DNA of 64,000 nt, taken from assembly GCF_902833225.1 (NCBI RefSeq), contig NZ_CADFEI010000005.1:414011-478010 (forward strand). The letters run 5' to 3'. Below, piece by piece: positions 45,301-54,208 of this stretch (positions are counted from its first letter, which is position 1; each line of letters opens with the position of its first letter). Both the position numbers and the translations under genes were made by a program. The notes below the pieces were generated by a model. It saw only the letters and a list, made by a program, of their open reading frames with translations. It was not told the DNA's origin and did no database searches. Source of the stretch: Burkholderia sp. BCC1644 (GTDB lineage: Bacteria > Pseudomonadota > Gammaproteobacteria > Burkholderiales > Burkholderiaceae).

Positions 45301-48300
45301 CTAGCGCTGCATCGACTCCCAGACCTTGTGCAGGCGCTTCACAGAGACAGGCATCGGCGTGCGCAGTTCCTGCGCGAACAGCGAAATCCGCAGTTCCTCG
45401 AGCAGCCAGCGGAATTCCGCGAGCCGCGGGTCGGCGACGCCGCCGCGCTGCGACACCGCGCGCTGGTACTGCTGGGCGAGCGGCAGCAGGTCGGCCGACT
45501 GCTTCGCGTCGCGCGCCGGATCGGCCTTCAGCTTGTCGATCCGCAGCGCGATGCCCTTCAGGTAGCGCGGGAAGTGCGCCAGCTGCGTGTACGGCGTGTC
45601 GATCACGAAGCGCTTGCCGACCAGCGCGGCGAGCTGCTGCTGCAGGTCCGCGTGCGCCTGCGCGAACGGCTTCGCCTGCGCGAGCTTCTTCACGAGTCCC
45701 GCATATTCGGCCAGGACCTGGCCGACCAGCCGCGCGATTTCCTGCGCGAGCAGGTTCAGGCGGCTGCGGCCCTCGTCGCGGCGCGCGTGGAAGCTGGCGT
45801 CGTCGTCGGGCAGCGGGTCCTGCAGGCACGCGCGGTCGAGCGCCGTGTCGATCAGCTGGTCGCGCAGTTCGTCCTGCGTGCCGAGCGACATGTACTGCAT
45901 CGCCATCTCGCGCAGGCCCGGCAGGTTCTTCTCGAGGAACTTGATCGGCTCCTTCAGCTGCAGCGCGAACAGCCGCCGCAGGCCCGCCCGGTGGATGCGC
46001 GCGGCCTCCTCCGGCGAATCGAACACCTCGACGTCGCAATGCGTGCCGCGGTCGACGAGCGCCGGGTAGCCGTACAGCGTCTGGCCGCGCCGGCGGATTT
46101 CCAGCAGCTCGGGCAGCTTGCCGAAATTCCAGGTGGTCAGGTTCTCGTACAGCGCCGTCGCGCCGGCTTCCGCCGGAGCGGCCGTCTGCGGCGCCGGACC
46201 CATGCCGGCCTTCGCGCTGCGGCCAACGGCACCGGCCGTGCCGGCCGTACCAGCCGCCGCCGGCGCCTGGCCGACCGGCTGACCTGCATCGGCATCGCCG
46301 CCCGTCGCGATCGTCGACGCGGCCGCGATCTTCTGGAATTGCTGCTGCGCCTGCGCGCCAAGCTCCTGTCGAAGCTGCGCGAGATTGCGCCCCATCGCGA
46401 GCTGGCGGCCGTGCTCGTCGATCACCTTGAAGTTCATGAACAGGTGCGCGGGCAGCGTCTCGAGCTTGAAGTCCGCCGTCTTCATCGCGATTTGCGTCTC
46501 GCCGCGCACGTCGGCGATCAGCGCCTCGACGAGCCCGCCCGCGCCGAAGCGCTCGCGGCCCATCCGCTCGACGAAACCGGCCGCGTACTCGGGCAGCGGC
46601 ACGCAGTGCCGGCGCAGCTTCTGCGGCAGCGATTTCAGCAGCAGTTGCACCTTTTCCTTCAGCATCCCCGGCACGAGCCACTCGCAGCGGCGCGCGTCGA
46701 CCTGGTTCAGCGCATACAGCGGCACCGCGAGCGTCACGCCGTCGCGCGGCGTGCCGGGCTCGAAGTGGTACGTGAGCGCCATCTCGACGCCGGCCATCGT
46801 CGCGCGCTTCGGGAACAGCTCCGTCGTCACGCCGGCCGCCTCGTGGCGCATCAGGTCGTCGCGCGACAGGTACAGCAGCCGATGCTTGTCCTCCGCCTGG
46901 CCGCCCTTCTTCACTTCGTCCCGATACCAGCGCTCGAACGCGACGCCCGTGTGGATCCCTTCCGGGATCGCCTGGTCGTAGTACGCGTAGATCAGCTCGT
47001 CGTCGACCAGCACGTCCTGACGGCGCGACTTGTGCTCGAGCTGCTCGATGTCGGCGAGCAGCTTGCGGTTGTGCGCGAAGAACGGCAGTTTCGTGTCGAA
47101 CTCGCCTTCGACGAGCGCGCCGCGGATGAACAGCTCGCGCGCCCGCGCCGGATCCTGCTTGCCGAACGCGACACGCCGGCGGTGGTAGATCGGCAGCCCG
47201 TACAGCGTCGCGCGCTCGTACGCGCTGACCTGCGCCGGACGCTTTTCCCAGTGCGGCTCCGACAACGATTTCTTCAGCAGGTGCGCGCCGACCTTCTCGA
47301 CCCATTCGGGCTCGATCTTCGCGAGGCAGCGCGCGTACAGCCGGCTCGTCTCGACGAGCTCGGCCGCCATCACCCAGCGGCCGGCCTTCTTCGCGAGCAC
47401 GGAGCCCGGCCACAGGTAGAACTTGATTCCGCGCGCGCCGAGATAGTGCGGATCGTCGTCGGCTTTCAGGCCAAGGTTGCCGAGCAGGCCCGTCAACAGG
47501 GCCAGATGGACCTGCTCATAGGTCGCCTCGACTTCGTTCAGGCGCCAGCCGTGCTCGCGCACGACGGTCAGCAGCTGCGAATGGACGTCGCGCCACTCGC
47601 GCAGCCGCAGGTGCGACAGGAAGTTCTGCCGGCACGCGTCGATGAGCTGGCGATTCGACTTCTTGTGCGCGACGGCCTCTTCGAACCACGCCCAGATCTT
47701 CAGCCACTGCAGGAATTCGGAACGCTCGTCGGCAAACCGGCGATGCGCCTGGTCGGCCTGCTCCTGCGCCTCGATCGGCCGGTCGCGCGGGTCCTGCACG
47801 GACAACGCGCTCGCGATGATCAGCACCTCGCGCAGCGACTGCTGGTCGCGCGCGGCGAGAATCATCCGGCCCACGCGCGGGTCGAGCGGCAGCCGCGCGA
47901 GTTCGCGGCCGAGCGGCGTCAGCGCGTTGTCGTCATCGACCGCGCCGAGTTCATTGAGCAGTTGATAGCCGTCCGCGATCGCGCGGCCGGGCGGCGGTTC
48001 GAGGAACGGGAACGACTCGATCGCCGTCAGGTGCAGCGACTTCATCCGCAGGATCACCGACGCGAGCGACGAGCGCAGGATTTCCGGATCGGTGAAGCGC
48101 ACGCGCGCCTGGTAGTCGCTTTCCTCGTACAAGCGGATGCAGACGCCGTCGGCCACGCGGCCGCAACGGCCCGCGCGCTGGTTCGCGGCCGCCTGCGAGA
48201 TCGACTCGACCTGCAACTGCTCGACCTTGTTCCGGTACGAATAGCGCTTCACGCGCGCAAGGCCCGTGTCGACCACGTAACGAATGCCCGGCACCGTCAG

Positions 48301-49515
48301 CGACGTTTCGGCCACGTTGGTCGCGAGCACGATCCGGCGCGCATTCGACGCCTTGAACACCTTGTCCTGGTCGGCCGCCGAGAGCCGCGCGAACAGCGGC
48401 AGGATCTCGGTGTGCGGCGGGTGGTGCTTGCGCAACGCCTCGGCCGCCTCGCGGATCTCGCGCTCGCCGGGCAGGAATACCAGCACGTCGCCGGGGCCTT
48501 CGCGGCACAGCTCGTCGACCGCGTCGACGATCGCGTCCATCAGGTCACGCTCGGCTTCGCGCGCGGTCTTCACGCGGTCGCGGCCGCCCGTGCCTTCGGC
48601 GTTCTTCACGGCCGGGCGATCCTCGGCCACCGGACGGTAGCGCATCTCGACCGGATACAGCCGCCCGCTCACCTCGATCACGGGCGCCGGACGCTCGTCG
48701 GTGCCGAAATGGCGCGCGAAGCGATCGGCGTCGATCGTCGCGGACGTGACGATCAGTTTCAGGTCGGGCCGCCGCGGCAGGATTTCCTTCAGGTAGCCGA
48801 GCAGGAAGTCGATGTTCAGGCTGCGTTCGTGCGCCTCGTCGATGATCAGCGTGTCGTACGCCTTCAGCAGCGGATCGGTCTGCGTCTCGGCGAGCAGGAT
48901 GCCGTCCGTCATCAGCTTCACGGACGCGCCCGGCGCGAGATTGTCGGTAAAGCGCACCTTGTAGCCGACCACCTCGCCGAACGGCGTGCCGAGCTCCTCG
49001 GCGATCCGGCGGCCGGTCGACGACGCGGCGAGCCGGCGCGGCTGCGTATGGCCGATCAGGCCCGTGCCGCCGGCGCCGAGGCCGCGGCCGAGGTCGAGAC
49101 AGATCTTCGGCAACTGCGTGGTCTTGCCCGAGCCCGTTTCGCCGCAGACGATGACAACCTGATGACCGGCGATCGCGCGCGCGATTTCGTCGCGCTTGCC
49201 CGACACGGGCAGGCTTTCGGGATACGTGATCGGCGGAACGGGATTCGGCGCGACGACGGCGCGCGGCGCACGCTCGCGGCGCGGGCGCTCGCCCGTTGCC
49301 GGCGGTGCGCCCTTCGCGGCCGGTTGGCGCGCATCGCCGCGCCGTTCGTCGCCGCGCGGCCCGCGCGGCGCGTGTGCCGGCGCGCCCGCCGGCTGGTCCT
49401 GCTGCTGGCGCGGCGGCTGGCCCTGCTGCTCGCGGGCGTCGGCCGCACCATCCGGGTGCCGGGCCGACGGCGTATTGGCCCGCGTCGGCGCGGGACTTTT
49501 AGAAACATTCGACAT
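45301..49515 (-). CDS. hrpA: ATP-dependent RNA helicase HrpA (DEAH box)
   Basis: A very long helicase of 1404 residues. After a disordered N-terminal stretch of about 90 residues, Walker A is GETGSGKTTQLPK at 125-137, DEAH is at 226-229 (IIDEAHERSLN), and motif VI is QRAGRCGRVADG near 440. HA2 and OB-fold regions follow, then the long C-terminal DUF3418 part. HrpA proteins rescue stalled ribosomes or process messages in enterobacteria. The low-complexity linker near 1050-1110 (QFQKIAAASTIATGG to the GMGPAPQTAAPAEAG stretch) is unusually Ala-rich. Its start codon faces argA 23 bases away. Confidence 0.95.
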   Translation of the reverse strand: MSNVSKSPAPTRANTPSARHPDGAADAREQQGQPPRQQQDQPAGAPAHAPRGPRGDERRGDARQPAAKGAPPATGERPRRERAPRAVVAPNPVPPITYPESLPVSGKRDEIARAIAGHQVVIVCGETGSGKTTQLPKICLDLGRGLGAGGTGLIGHTQPRRLAASSTGRRIAEELGTPFGEVVGYKVRFTDNLAPGASVKLMTDGILLAETQTDPLLKAYDTLIIDEAHERSLNIDFLLGYLKEILPRRPDLKLIVTSATIDADRFARHFGTDERPAPVIEVSGRLYPVEMRYRPVAEDRPAVKNAEGTGGRDRVKTAREAERDLMDAIVDAVDELCREGPGDVLVFLPGEREIREAAEALRKHHPPHTEILPLFARLSAADQDKVFKASNARRIVLATNVAETSLTVPGIRYVVDTGLARVKRYSYRNKVEQLQVESISQAAANQRAGRCGRVADGVCIRLYEESDYQARVRFTDPEILRSSLASVILRMKSLHLTAIESFPFLEPPPGRAIADGYQLLNELGAVDDDNALTPLGRELARLPLDPRVGRMILAARDQQSLREVLIIASALSVQDPRDRPIEAQEQADQAHRRFADERSEFLQWLKIWAWFEEAVAHKKSNRQLIDACRQNFLSHLRLREWRDVHSQLLTVVREHGWRLNEVEATYEQVHLALLTGLLGNLGLKADDDPHYLGARGIKFYLWPGSVLAKKAGRWVMAAELVETSRLYARCLAKIEPEWVEKVGAHLLKKSLSEPHWEKRPAQVSAYERATLYGLPIYHRRRVAFGKQDPARARELFIRGALVEGEFDTKLPFFAHNRKLLADIEQLEHKSRRQDVLVDDELIYAYYDQAIPEGIHTGVAFERWYRDEVKKGGQAEDKHRLLYLSRDDLMRHEAAGVTTELFPKRATMAGVEMALTYHFEPGTPRDGVTLAVPLYALNQVDARRCEWLVPGMLKEKVQLLLKSLPQKLRRHCVPLPEYAAGFVERMGRERFGAGGLVEALIADVRGETQIAMKTADFKLETLPAHLFMNFKVIDEHGRQLAMGRNLAQLRQELGAQAQQQFQKIAAASTIATGGDADAGQPVGQAPAAAGTAGTAGAVGRSAKAGMGPAPQTAAPAEAGATALYENLTTWNFGKLPELLEIRRRGQTLYGYPALVDRGTHCDVEVFDSPEEAARIHRAGLRRLFALQLKEPIKFLEKNLPGLREMAMQYMSLGTQDELRDQLIDTALDRACLQDPLPDDDASFHARRDEGRSRLNLLAQEIARLVGQVLAEYAGLVKKLAQAKPFAQAHADLQQQLAALVGKRFVIDTPYTQLAHFPRYLKGIALRIDKLKADPARDAKQSADLLPLAQQYQRAVSQRGGVADPRLAEFRWLLEELRISLFAQELRTPMPVSVKRLHKVWESMQR

Positions 49516-49525
49516 GGGGGCGCAT

Positions 49526-49531
49526 TATAAT
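49526..49531 (+). promoter_or_regulatory. -10 box 8 bases before argA
   Basis: A perfect TATAAT ends 7 bases before the argA ATG, so transcription would start at about the A of the ATG. The -35 area overlaps the hrpA start codon on the other strand and has no good match. Confidence 0.58.
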
Positions 49532-49538
49532 CCCGCCC

Positions 49539-50918
49539 ATGAATTCCCAAACCGACCTCCCTCCCGCCCAGACCGGCGCCGCGACGCCGCCGGCCGCCGA
49601 CGATTCGGCCGCCAGCCACGCGCAGTTCGTCGACTGGATGCGCTCCGTCGCGCCCTATATCCACAAGTTCCGCAACAGCACGTTCGTCGTGGGGTTTGGC
49701 GGCGAGGTGGTGCAGCAGGGGCTCCTGAACGCGCTCGTGTCCGACATCGCGCTGCTGCAGGCGATGGGCATCCAGATCGTGCTGGTACACGGCTCGCGCC
49801 CGCAGGTCGAGGAGCAACTGAGCCTGCATGGTGTCGAATCCGAGTTTTCGCACGGCCTGCGCATCACCGATGCGCGCGCGCTCGAATCCGCGAAGGAAGC
49901 GGCCGGTGAAGTGCGTCTCGACATCGAGGCCGCGATCAGCCAGGGGCTGCCGAACTCGCCGATGGCGCACGCGCACATCAGCGTCGTGTCGGGCAACTTC
50001 GTGACCGCGCGGCCGGTGGGGATTCTCGACGGAGTCGATTTCGCGCATACGGGCATCGTGCGCAAGATCGACGCCGAATCGATCCGTCATTCGCTCGCGA
50101 GCCGCAAGCTCGTGCTGCTGTCGCCGCTCGGTTTCTCGCCGACCGGTGAAGCGTTCAACCTGTCGATGGAAGACGTCGCGTCGGCGGCCGCGATCGCGCT
50201 GCGCGCCGACAAGATCATCTTCCTGACCGAAGCGCCGGGCATCGTCGACGACGAAGGCGAGCTGGTGCGCGAAATGTCGCTCGACGCGGCCGCCGAGCTG
50301 CTCGATTCCGGCAACGTCCAGGGCGACGACGCGTTCTTCCTGAAGCACTCGATCCGCGCGTGCCGCGGCGGCGTGACCCGTGCCCACCTGATCCCGCAGT
50401 CGCTCGACGGCAGCATGCTGCTCGAACTGTTCCTGCACGACGGCGTCGGCACGATGATCTCGTACGAGAACCTCGAAAGCCTGCGCGAGGCGACGCCGGA
50501 CGACGTCGGCGGCATCCTGTCGCTGATCGAGCCGCTCGAGTCGGACGGCACGCTGGTGCGACGCGGCCGCCACCAGATCGAACGCGACATCGACCACTTC
50601 TCGGTGATCGAGCACGATGGCGTGCTGTTCGGCTGCGCGGCGCTGTATCCGTACCAGCAGGAGAAGATCGGCGAGATGGCGTGCCTGACGGTCGCGCCGG
50701 AAGCGCAGGGTTCGGGCGACGGCGAACGCCTGCTCAAGCGCATCGAGCAGCGCGCCCGCGCGCGCGGCCTCACGCACATCTTCGTGCTCACGACGCGTAC
50801 TGAGCACTGGTTCCTCAAGCGCGGCTTCGTCAAGGTCAGCGTCGACGACCTGCCGGAAGACCGCCGCAAACTCTATAACTGGCAGCGCAAGTCGCTCGTG
50901 CTGATGAAGCAGCTCTGA
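49539..50918 (+). CDS. argA: N-acetylglutamate synthase
   Basis: A 459-residue enzyme, first step of arginine synthesis. An amino-acid-kinase domain covers about residues 40-290 ([36 protein letters not shown] near 80). The GNAT acetyltransferase domain spans about 310-450, with the acetyl-CoA loop [20 protein letters not shown] near 390. ATG 49539 gives full overlap with the family; the next Met (residue 34) would cut away the conserved start. No Shine-Dalgarno sequence exists, and a -10 box lies 8 bases upstream, so the message appears leaderless. yggX follows 50 bases later. Confidence 0.95.
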
Positions 50919-50968
50919 GCGCAGGCACGACTGCCCTCCCCCCAGTTCGATTACAGGAGAAGTACACG

Positions 50969-51244
50969 ATGGCTCGAATGATCCAATGCGCGAAGCTCGG
51001 CAAGGAAGCCGAAGGCCTCGATTTCCCGCCGCTGCCGGGCGAACTCGGCAAGCGCATTTACGAGAGCGTCTCGAAGGAAGCGTGGCAGGGCTGGCTCAAG
51101 CAGCAGACGATGCTGATCAACGAGAACCGCCTGAACATGGCCGACCCGCGCGCGCGCCAGTACCTGATGAAGCAGACGGAAAAGTACTTCTTCGGCGACG
51201 GCGCGGACCAGGCGTCCGGCTACGTGCCGCCGACGGAAGGCTGA
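50969..51244 (+). CDS. yggX: Fe(II)-trafficking / oxidative damage protection protein YggX
   Basis: A 91-residue protein with the full YggX pattern: [20 protein letters not shown] (with the conserved Cys 7), [19 protein letters not shown] in the middle, [19 protein letters not shown] and the YFFGDG end. It protects Fe-S proteins from oxidative damage and may handle labile iron. AGGAGA lies upstream of ATG 50969. It is probably co-transcribed with argA and has a strong terminator. Confidence 0.95.
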
Positions 51245-51294
51245 TGACTCGACGCGCGCGGCCGGCAGCCTGCCGGCCGCACGCTCCAGGAAAG

Positions 51295-51329
51295 ACGGCA
51301 CCGTGTTTCGCACGGTGCCGTTTTCTTTT
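51295..51329 (+). terminator. argA-yggX terminator
   Basis: An 11-bp perfect stem ACGGCACCGTG/CACGGTGCCGT with loop TTTCG runs into TTTTCTTTT, 51 bases after yggX. Confidence 0.92.
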
Positions 51330-51383
51330 GGCGATACGCATCCGGTGCGTCCCGGCCTCCCGCGCGGCAGCCTTGCGTGCCGC

Positions 51384-52802
51384 TCAGCCGGCCGGCTTCA
51401 GCGCACCGCCCTCGCCCGGCTGTGCATTCCCGTCAGCCGCGGATTCCGCGCTGCCGCCTTCGGTGCCCCATTCGGCCGCATCGCTGCGTTCGGCCGTCGA
51501 TAGTTCATCCGCGCGATACCCGGTGCGATTCAGCAGCGCCAGCATGCAGACGAGCGACACGAGCGCGTAAAGCCCGGATGCGACCGCGACGCCGACGATG
51601 CTGCCGGTCGCGTTGAGGATCGCCTGCGCGAGCACCGGCGTGCCGCCGCCGACGACGAGCGCGCTCAGTTGATACGCGAGCGACAGGCCCGTGTAGCGGA
51701 TGTTCGCGGGGAACACCCGCGCGAGCACGCCGCCGACCGCGCCATAGAACATCGCCGACGGAATCGTCGAGATGCACATGCCCGCGACGGCCACCCAGTA
51801 CGAACGCGTCGCGAGCGCATGGAACATCACGGGCATCAGCACGATTTCCGGAATCAGGATCCAGCACATCGCGCGGCGCATGTCGACCTTCGACACGAAC
51901 CACGCGCCGACCGGCTGCAGCAGGAACTGCACGACGAGCGAGATCGACAGGATGCCAAGGAACGTGCCCTGCGCGTAGCCGAGCTCCTTCGTCGCCCACG
52001 ACAGCGCGAACGTGCTGCGGAAATACGTGACGTTGATCACCGGCAGCGTGCCGGCCGCGAGCAGCACGACCACCCAGTGATCGCGCACGACGTCGCGCAA
52101 CGGCAGCTTCACCGTGCGCTTGCGCGCGAGCACGCGCTGCATGTCGGCCGATTCCTCGAGCTTCAGCCGGATCACCATGCCGATGATCACGAGCACGGCC
52201 GACAGCAGGAACGGAATGCGCCAGCCCCACATCAGGAACGACGGCGTCGGCAGCGCGCTCAGCGCGAAGAACGCGGCCGTGGCCAGCAGGTTGCCGGTGG
52301 GCGAACCCTGCTGCGCGAACGCCGCGTACAGGATGCTGCGATGCTTCGGCGCGTTCTCGCTCGCGATCAGCACCGCGCCGCCCCACTCGCCGCCGACCGC
52401 GATACCCTGCAGTACGCGCAGCACGACGAGGCCGGCCGGCGCCCAGACGCCGATCTGCGCGTAGCCGGGCAACAGGCCGATGCCGGTCGTCGCGAGGCCC
52501 ATCATCACCAGCGTGATCACGAGCGCGGTCTTGCGTCCGACGCGATCGCCGAGGTGCCCGAACACGATGCCGCCGAGCGGCCGCGCGGCGAAACCGGCCC
52601 AGAACGTGACGAACGCGAGCAGCGTCGCGACGCCCGGGTCCATCGTGCTCGCAAAGAACACCTTGCCGAACACGAGCGCCGCGGCCGTGCCGTAGATGTA
52701 GAAGTCGTACCACTCGATCGTGGTGCCGACGAACGCCGCGAAGGCGGCGCGGCCGGGCCGCAGCTGCGGCTGAGCGGCGGACGGGGATTGCGGACGGCTC
52801 AT
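51384..52802 (-). CDS. MHS-family MFS transporter
   Basis: A 472-residue transporter with 12 predicted helices. The first helix follows the MHS signature FVGTTIEWYDFYIYGTAAAL, and loop 2-3 reads GHLGDRVGRKTALVITL. The MHS (metabolite:H+ symporter) branch moves carboxylates, betaines or sugars. I choose ATG 52802, which has GGAGA 7 bases upstream, over ATG 52814, which has none. The C-terminus is Gly/Ala/Glu-rich. It closes an operon with an acyl-CoA dehydrogenase and a CoA-transferase (113 bases after the latter). Import of their substrate is the simplest role. Confidence 0.9.
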   Translation of the reverse strand: MSRPQSPSAAQPQLRPGRAAFAAFVGTTIEWYDFYIYGTAAALVFGKVFFASTMDPGVATLLAFVTFWAGFAARPLGGIVFGHLGDRVGRKTALVITLVMMGLATTGIGLLPGYAQIGVWAPAGLVVLRVLQGIAVGGEWGGAVLIASENAPKHRSILYAAFAQQGSPTGNLLATAAFFALSALPTPSFLMWGWRIPFLLSAVLVIIGMVIRLKLEESADMQRVLARKRTVKLPLRDVVRDHWVVVLLAAGTLPVINVTYFRSTFALSWATKELGYAQGTFLGILSISLVVQFLLQPVGAWFVSKVDMRRAMCWILIPEIVLMPVMFHALATRSYWVAVAGMCISTIPSAMFYGAVGGVLARVFPANIRYTGLSLAYQLSALVVGGGTPVLAQAILNATGSIVGVAVASGLYALVSLVCMLALLNRTGYRADELSTAERSDAAEWGTEGGSAESAADGNAQPGEGGALKPAG

Positions 52803-52915
52803 TGATGTCTCCATGTCTGTGATCGGTGGCGCGACTGTCGCGCGCCTTTTCCGGGTGGCCGGCTCTACGCCGCCGGCCGGCGATGTTGCTGCAGGGTGCG
52901 TTGCCCTGTGTTGCG

Positions 52916-54208
52916 CTACTTTTCGTTGCGGTCCGCCAGCGCGTCATGCTCGCCTGCGGGCCCCGCCGGCCGGTCACGTCTGGTCGGTCTCGTCTGGTCG
53001 GGAACCGCCCTCAGAACGCCGGCCTCGAGCAATTGCTGCTGAAGCGCGCGATCGACGCCGAGCCGGTCGAGCACTGCACGCGTGTCGCCGCCCAGCGCGG
53101 GCGGCGGCGAACGGTAGGTAGCCGGCGTGCGCGACAGCTTCACCGGCGACGCGGTGCCGCGATACGCGCCGATCTCGACGAACAGGTTCCGGTGCAACGC
53201 ATGCGGATCGTGCGCGACGTCGGCCACCGTCCGTACCGGCCCGCACGGCACGCCGGCCGCCATCAGGTCACGCGCGAGCGGCTCGCACGCGTGCGCGGCG
53301 AGCCGCGCTTCCAGTTCGGCCTTCAGCTCGGGCCGGTGCGCGCAGCGGCTGCGGTTGTCGACGAAGCGCGGATCGCTTGCGAGCGCCGGCGCGCCGAGAT
53401 ACGCGACGAGCCGCGCGAACTGCCGGTCGTTGCCGACCGCGAGGAAAACCGGCACGGTCGCCGTGCGGTAGCTGTCGTACGGCGCGATGTTCGGATGCGC
53501 GTTGCCGCTGCGCTCAGGCACGCGCCCGGAGCCGAAGAAGTTCGGCAGGTGCGGATGCAGCAGCGACACGCCGCAGTCGTACAGCGCGATGTCGATCGAC
53601 TGTCCGCGCCCGCTCTTCTCGCGCTCGGCCAGTGCCAGCAGGATGCCGGCGAGCGCATTGAGCCCCGTGACCATGTCGACGATCGGCAAGCCGATGCGCG
53701 TCGCGTCGCCGTCGCGTTCGCCGTTGACGCTCATCAGCCCGGCCATCGCCTGGATCACCGCGTCGTAGCCGGGCAGCCCGCCGAGCGGGCCGTCGTCGCC
53801 GAAGCCCGTCACCGCGCAGTGGATCAGCCGCGGGAAGCGCGGCTGCAGGTCGCGTGCATAGTCCATCCCCCAGCGCGCGAGCGTGCCGGGCTTGAAGTTC
53901 TCGACGAGCACGTCGGCTTCTTCGAGCAGGCGCCACAGGATCGCGCGCCCTTCGTCGCGCGACAGGTCGAGCGCGAGCCCTTCCTTGTTGCGGTTGACGC
54001 CCATGAAATACCACGCGGTATCGCCGAGGAACGGCGGCCCCCAGCCGCGTGTTTCGTCGCCGTCCGGCGGCTCGATCTTGACCACCGTCGCTCCGTGGTC
54101 GGCGAGCGCCTGCGTACAGTACGGGCCGCCGAGCACTCGGCTCAGGTCGACGACTTTCAGGCCGTCCAGGGCGCCGCGGGTCGCGTTCGTCGCATTCGCC
54201 GCGCTCAT
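52916..54208 (-). CDS. CaiB/BaiF-family (class III) CoA-transferase
   Basis: A 430-residue CoA-transferase. The N-terminal signature LKVVDLSRVLGGPYCTQALA is clear, followed by WYFMGVNRNKEGLALDL. The catalytic Asp lies in GLPGYDAVIQAMAGLMS at about residue 155. These enzymes transfer CoA between carboxylates, for example formyl-CoA to oxalate or carnitine. The C-terminal tail after residue 400 is basic and may be disordered. It overlaps the preceding dehydrogenase by 4 bases (ATGA). CoA activation, then dehydrogenation, then uptake by the MHS transporter forms a coherent scheme. Confidence 0.92.
   Translation of the reverse strand: MSAANATNATRGALDGLKVVDLSRVLGGPYCTQALADHGATVVKIEPPDGDETRGWGPPFLGDTAWYFMGVNRNKEGLALDLSRDEGRAILWRLLEEADVLVENFKPGTLARWGMDYARDLQPRFPRLIHCAVTGFGDDGPLGGLPGYDAVIQAMAGLMSVNGERDGDATRIGLPIVDMVTGLNALAGILLALAEREKSGRGQSIDIALYDCGVSLLHPHLPNFFGSGRVPERSGNAHPNIAPYDSYRTATVPVFLAVGNDRQFARLVAYLGAPALASDPRFVDNRSRCAHRPELKAELEARLAAHACEPLARDLMAAGVPCGPVRTVADVAHDPHALHRNLFVEIGAYRGTASPVKLSRTPATYRSPPPALGGDTRAVLDRLGVDRALQQQLLEAGVLRAVPDQTRPTRRDRPAGPAGEHDALADRNEK

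Noticed and set aside
45193..49530. A 1445-codon plus-strand open frame opposite hrpA.
   Set aside because: It mirrors hrpA codons; composition is Arg/Leu/His-rich and has no motif, while hrpA on the other strand has all helicase motifs.
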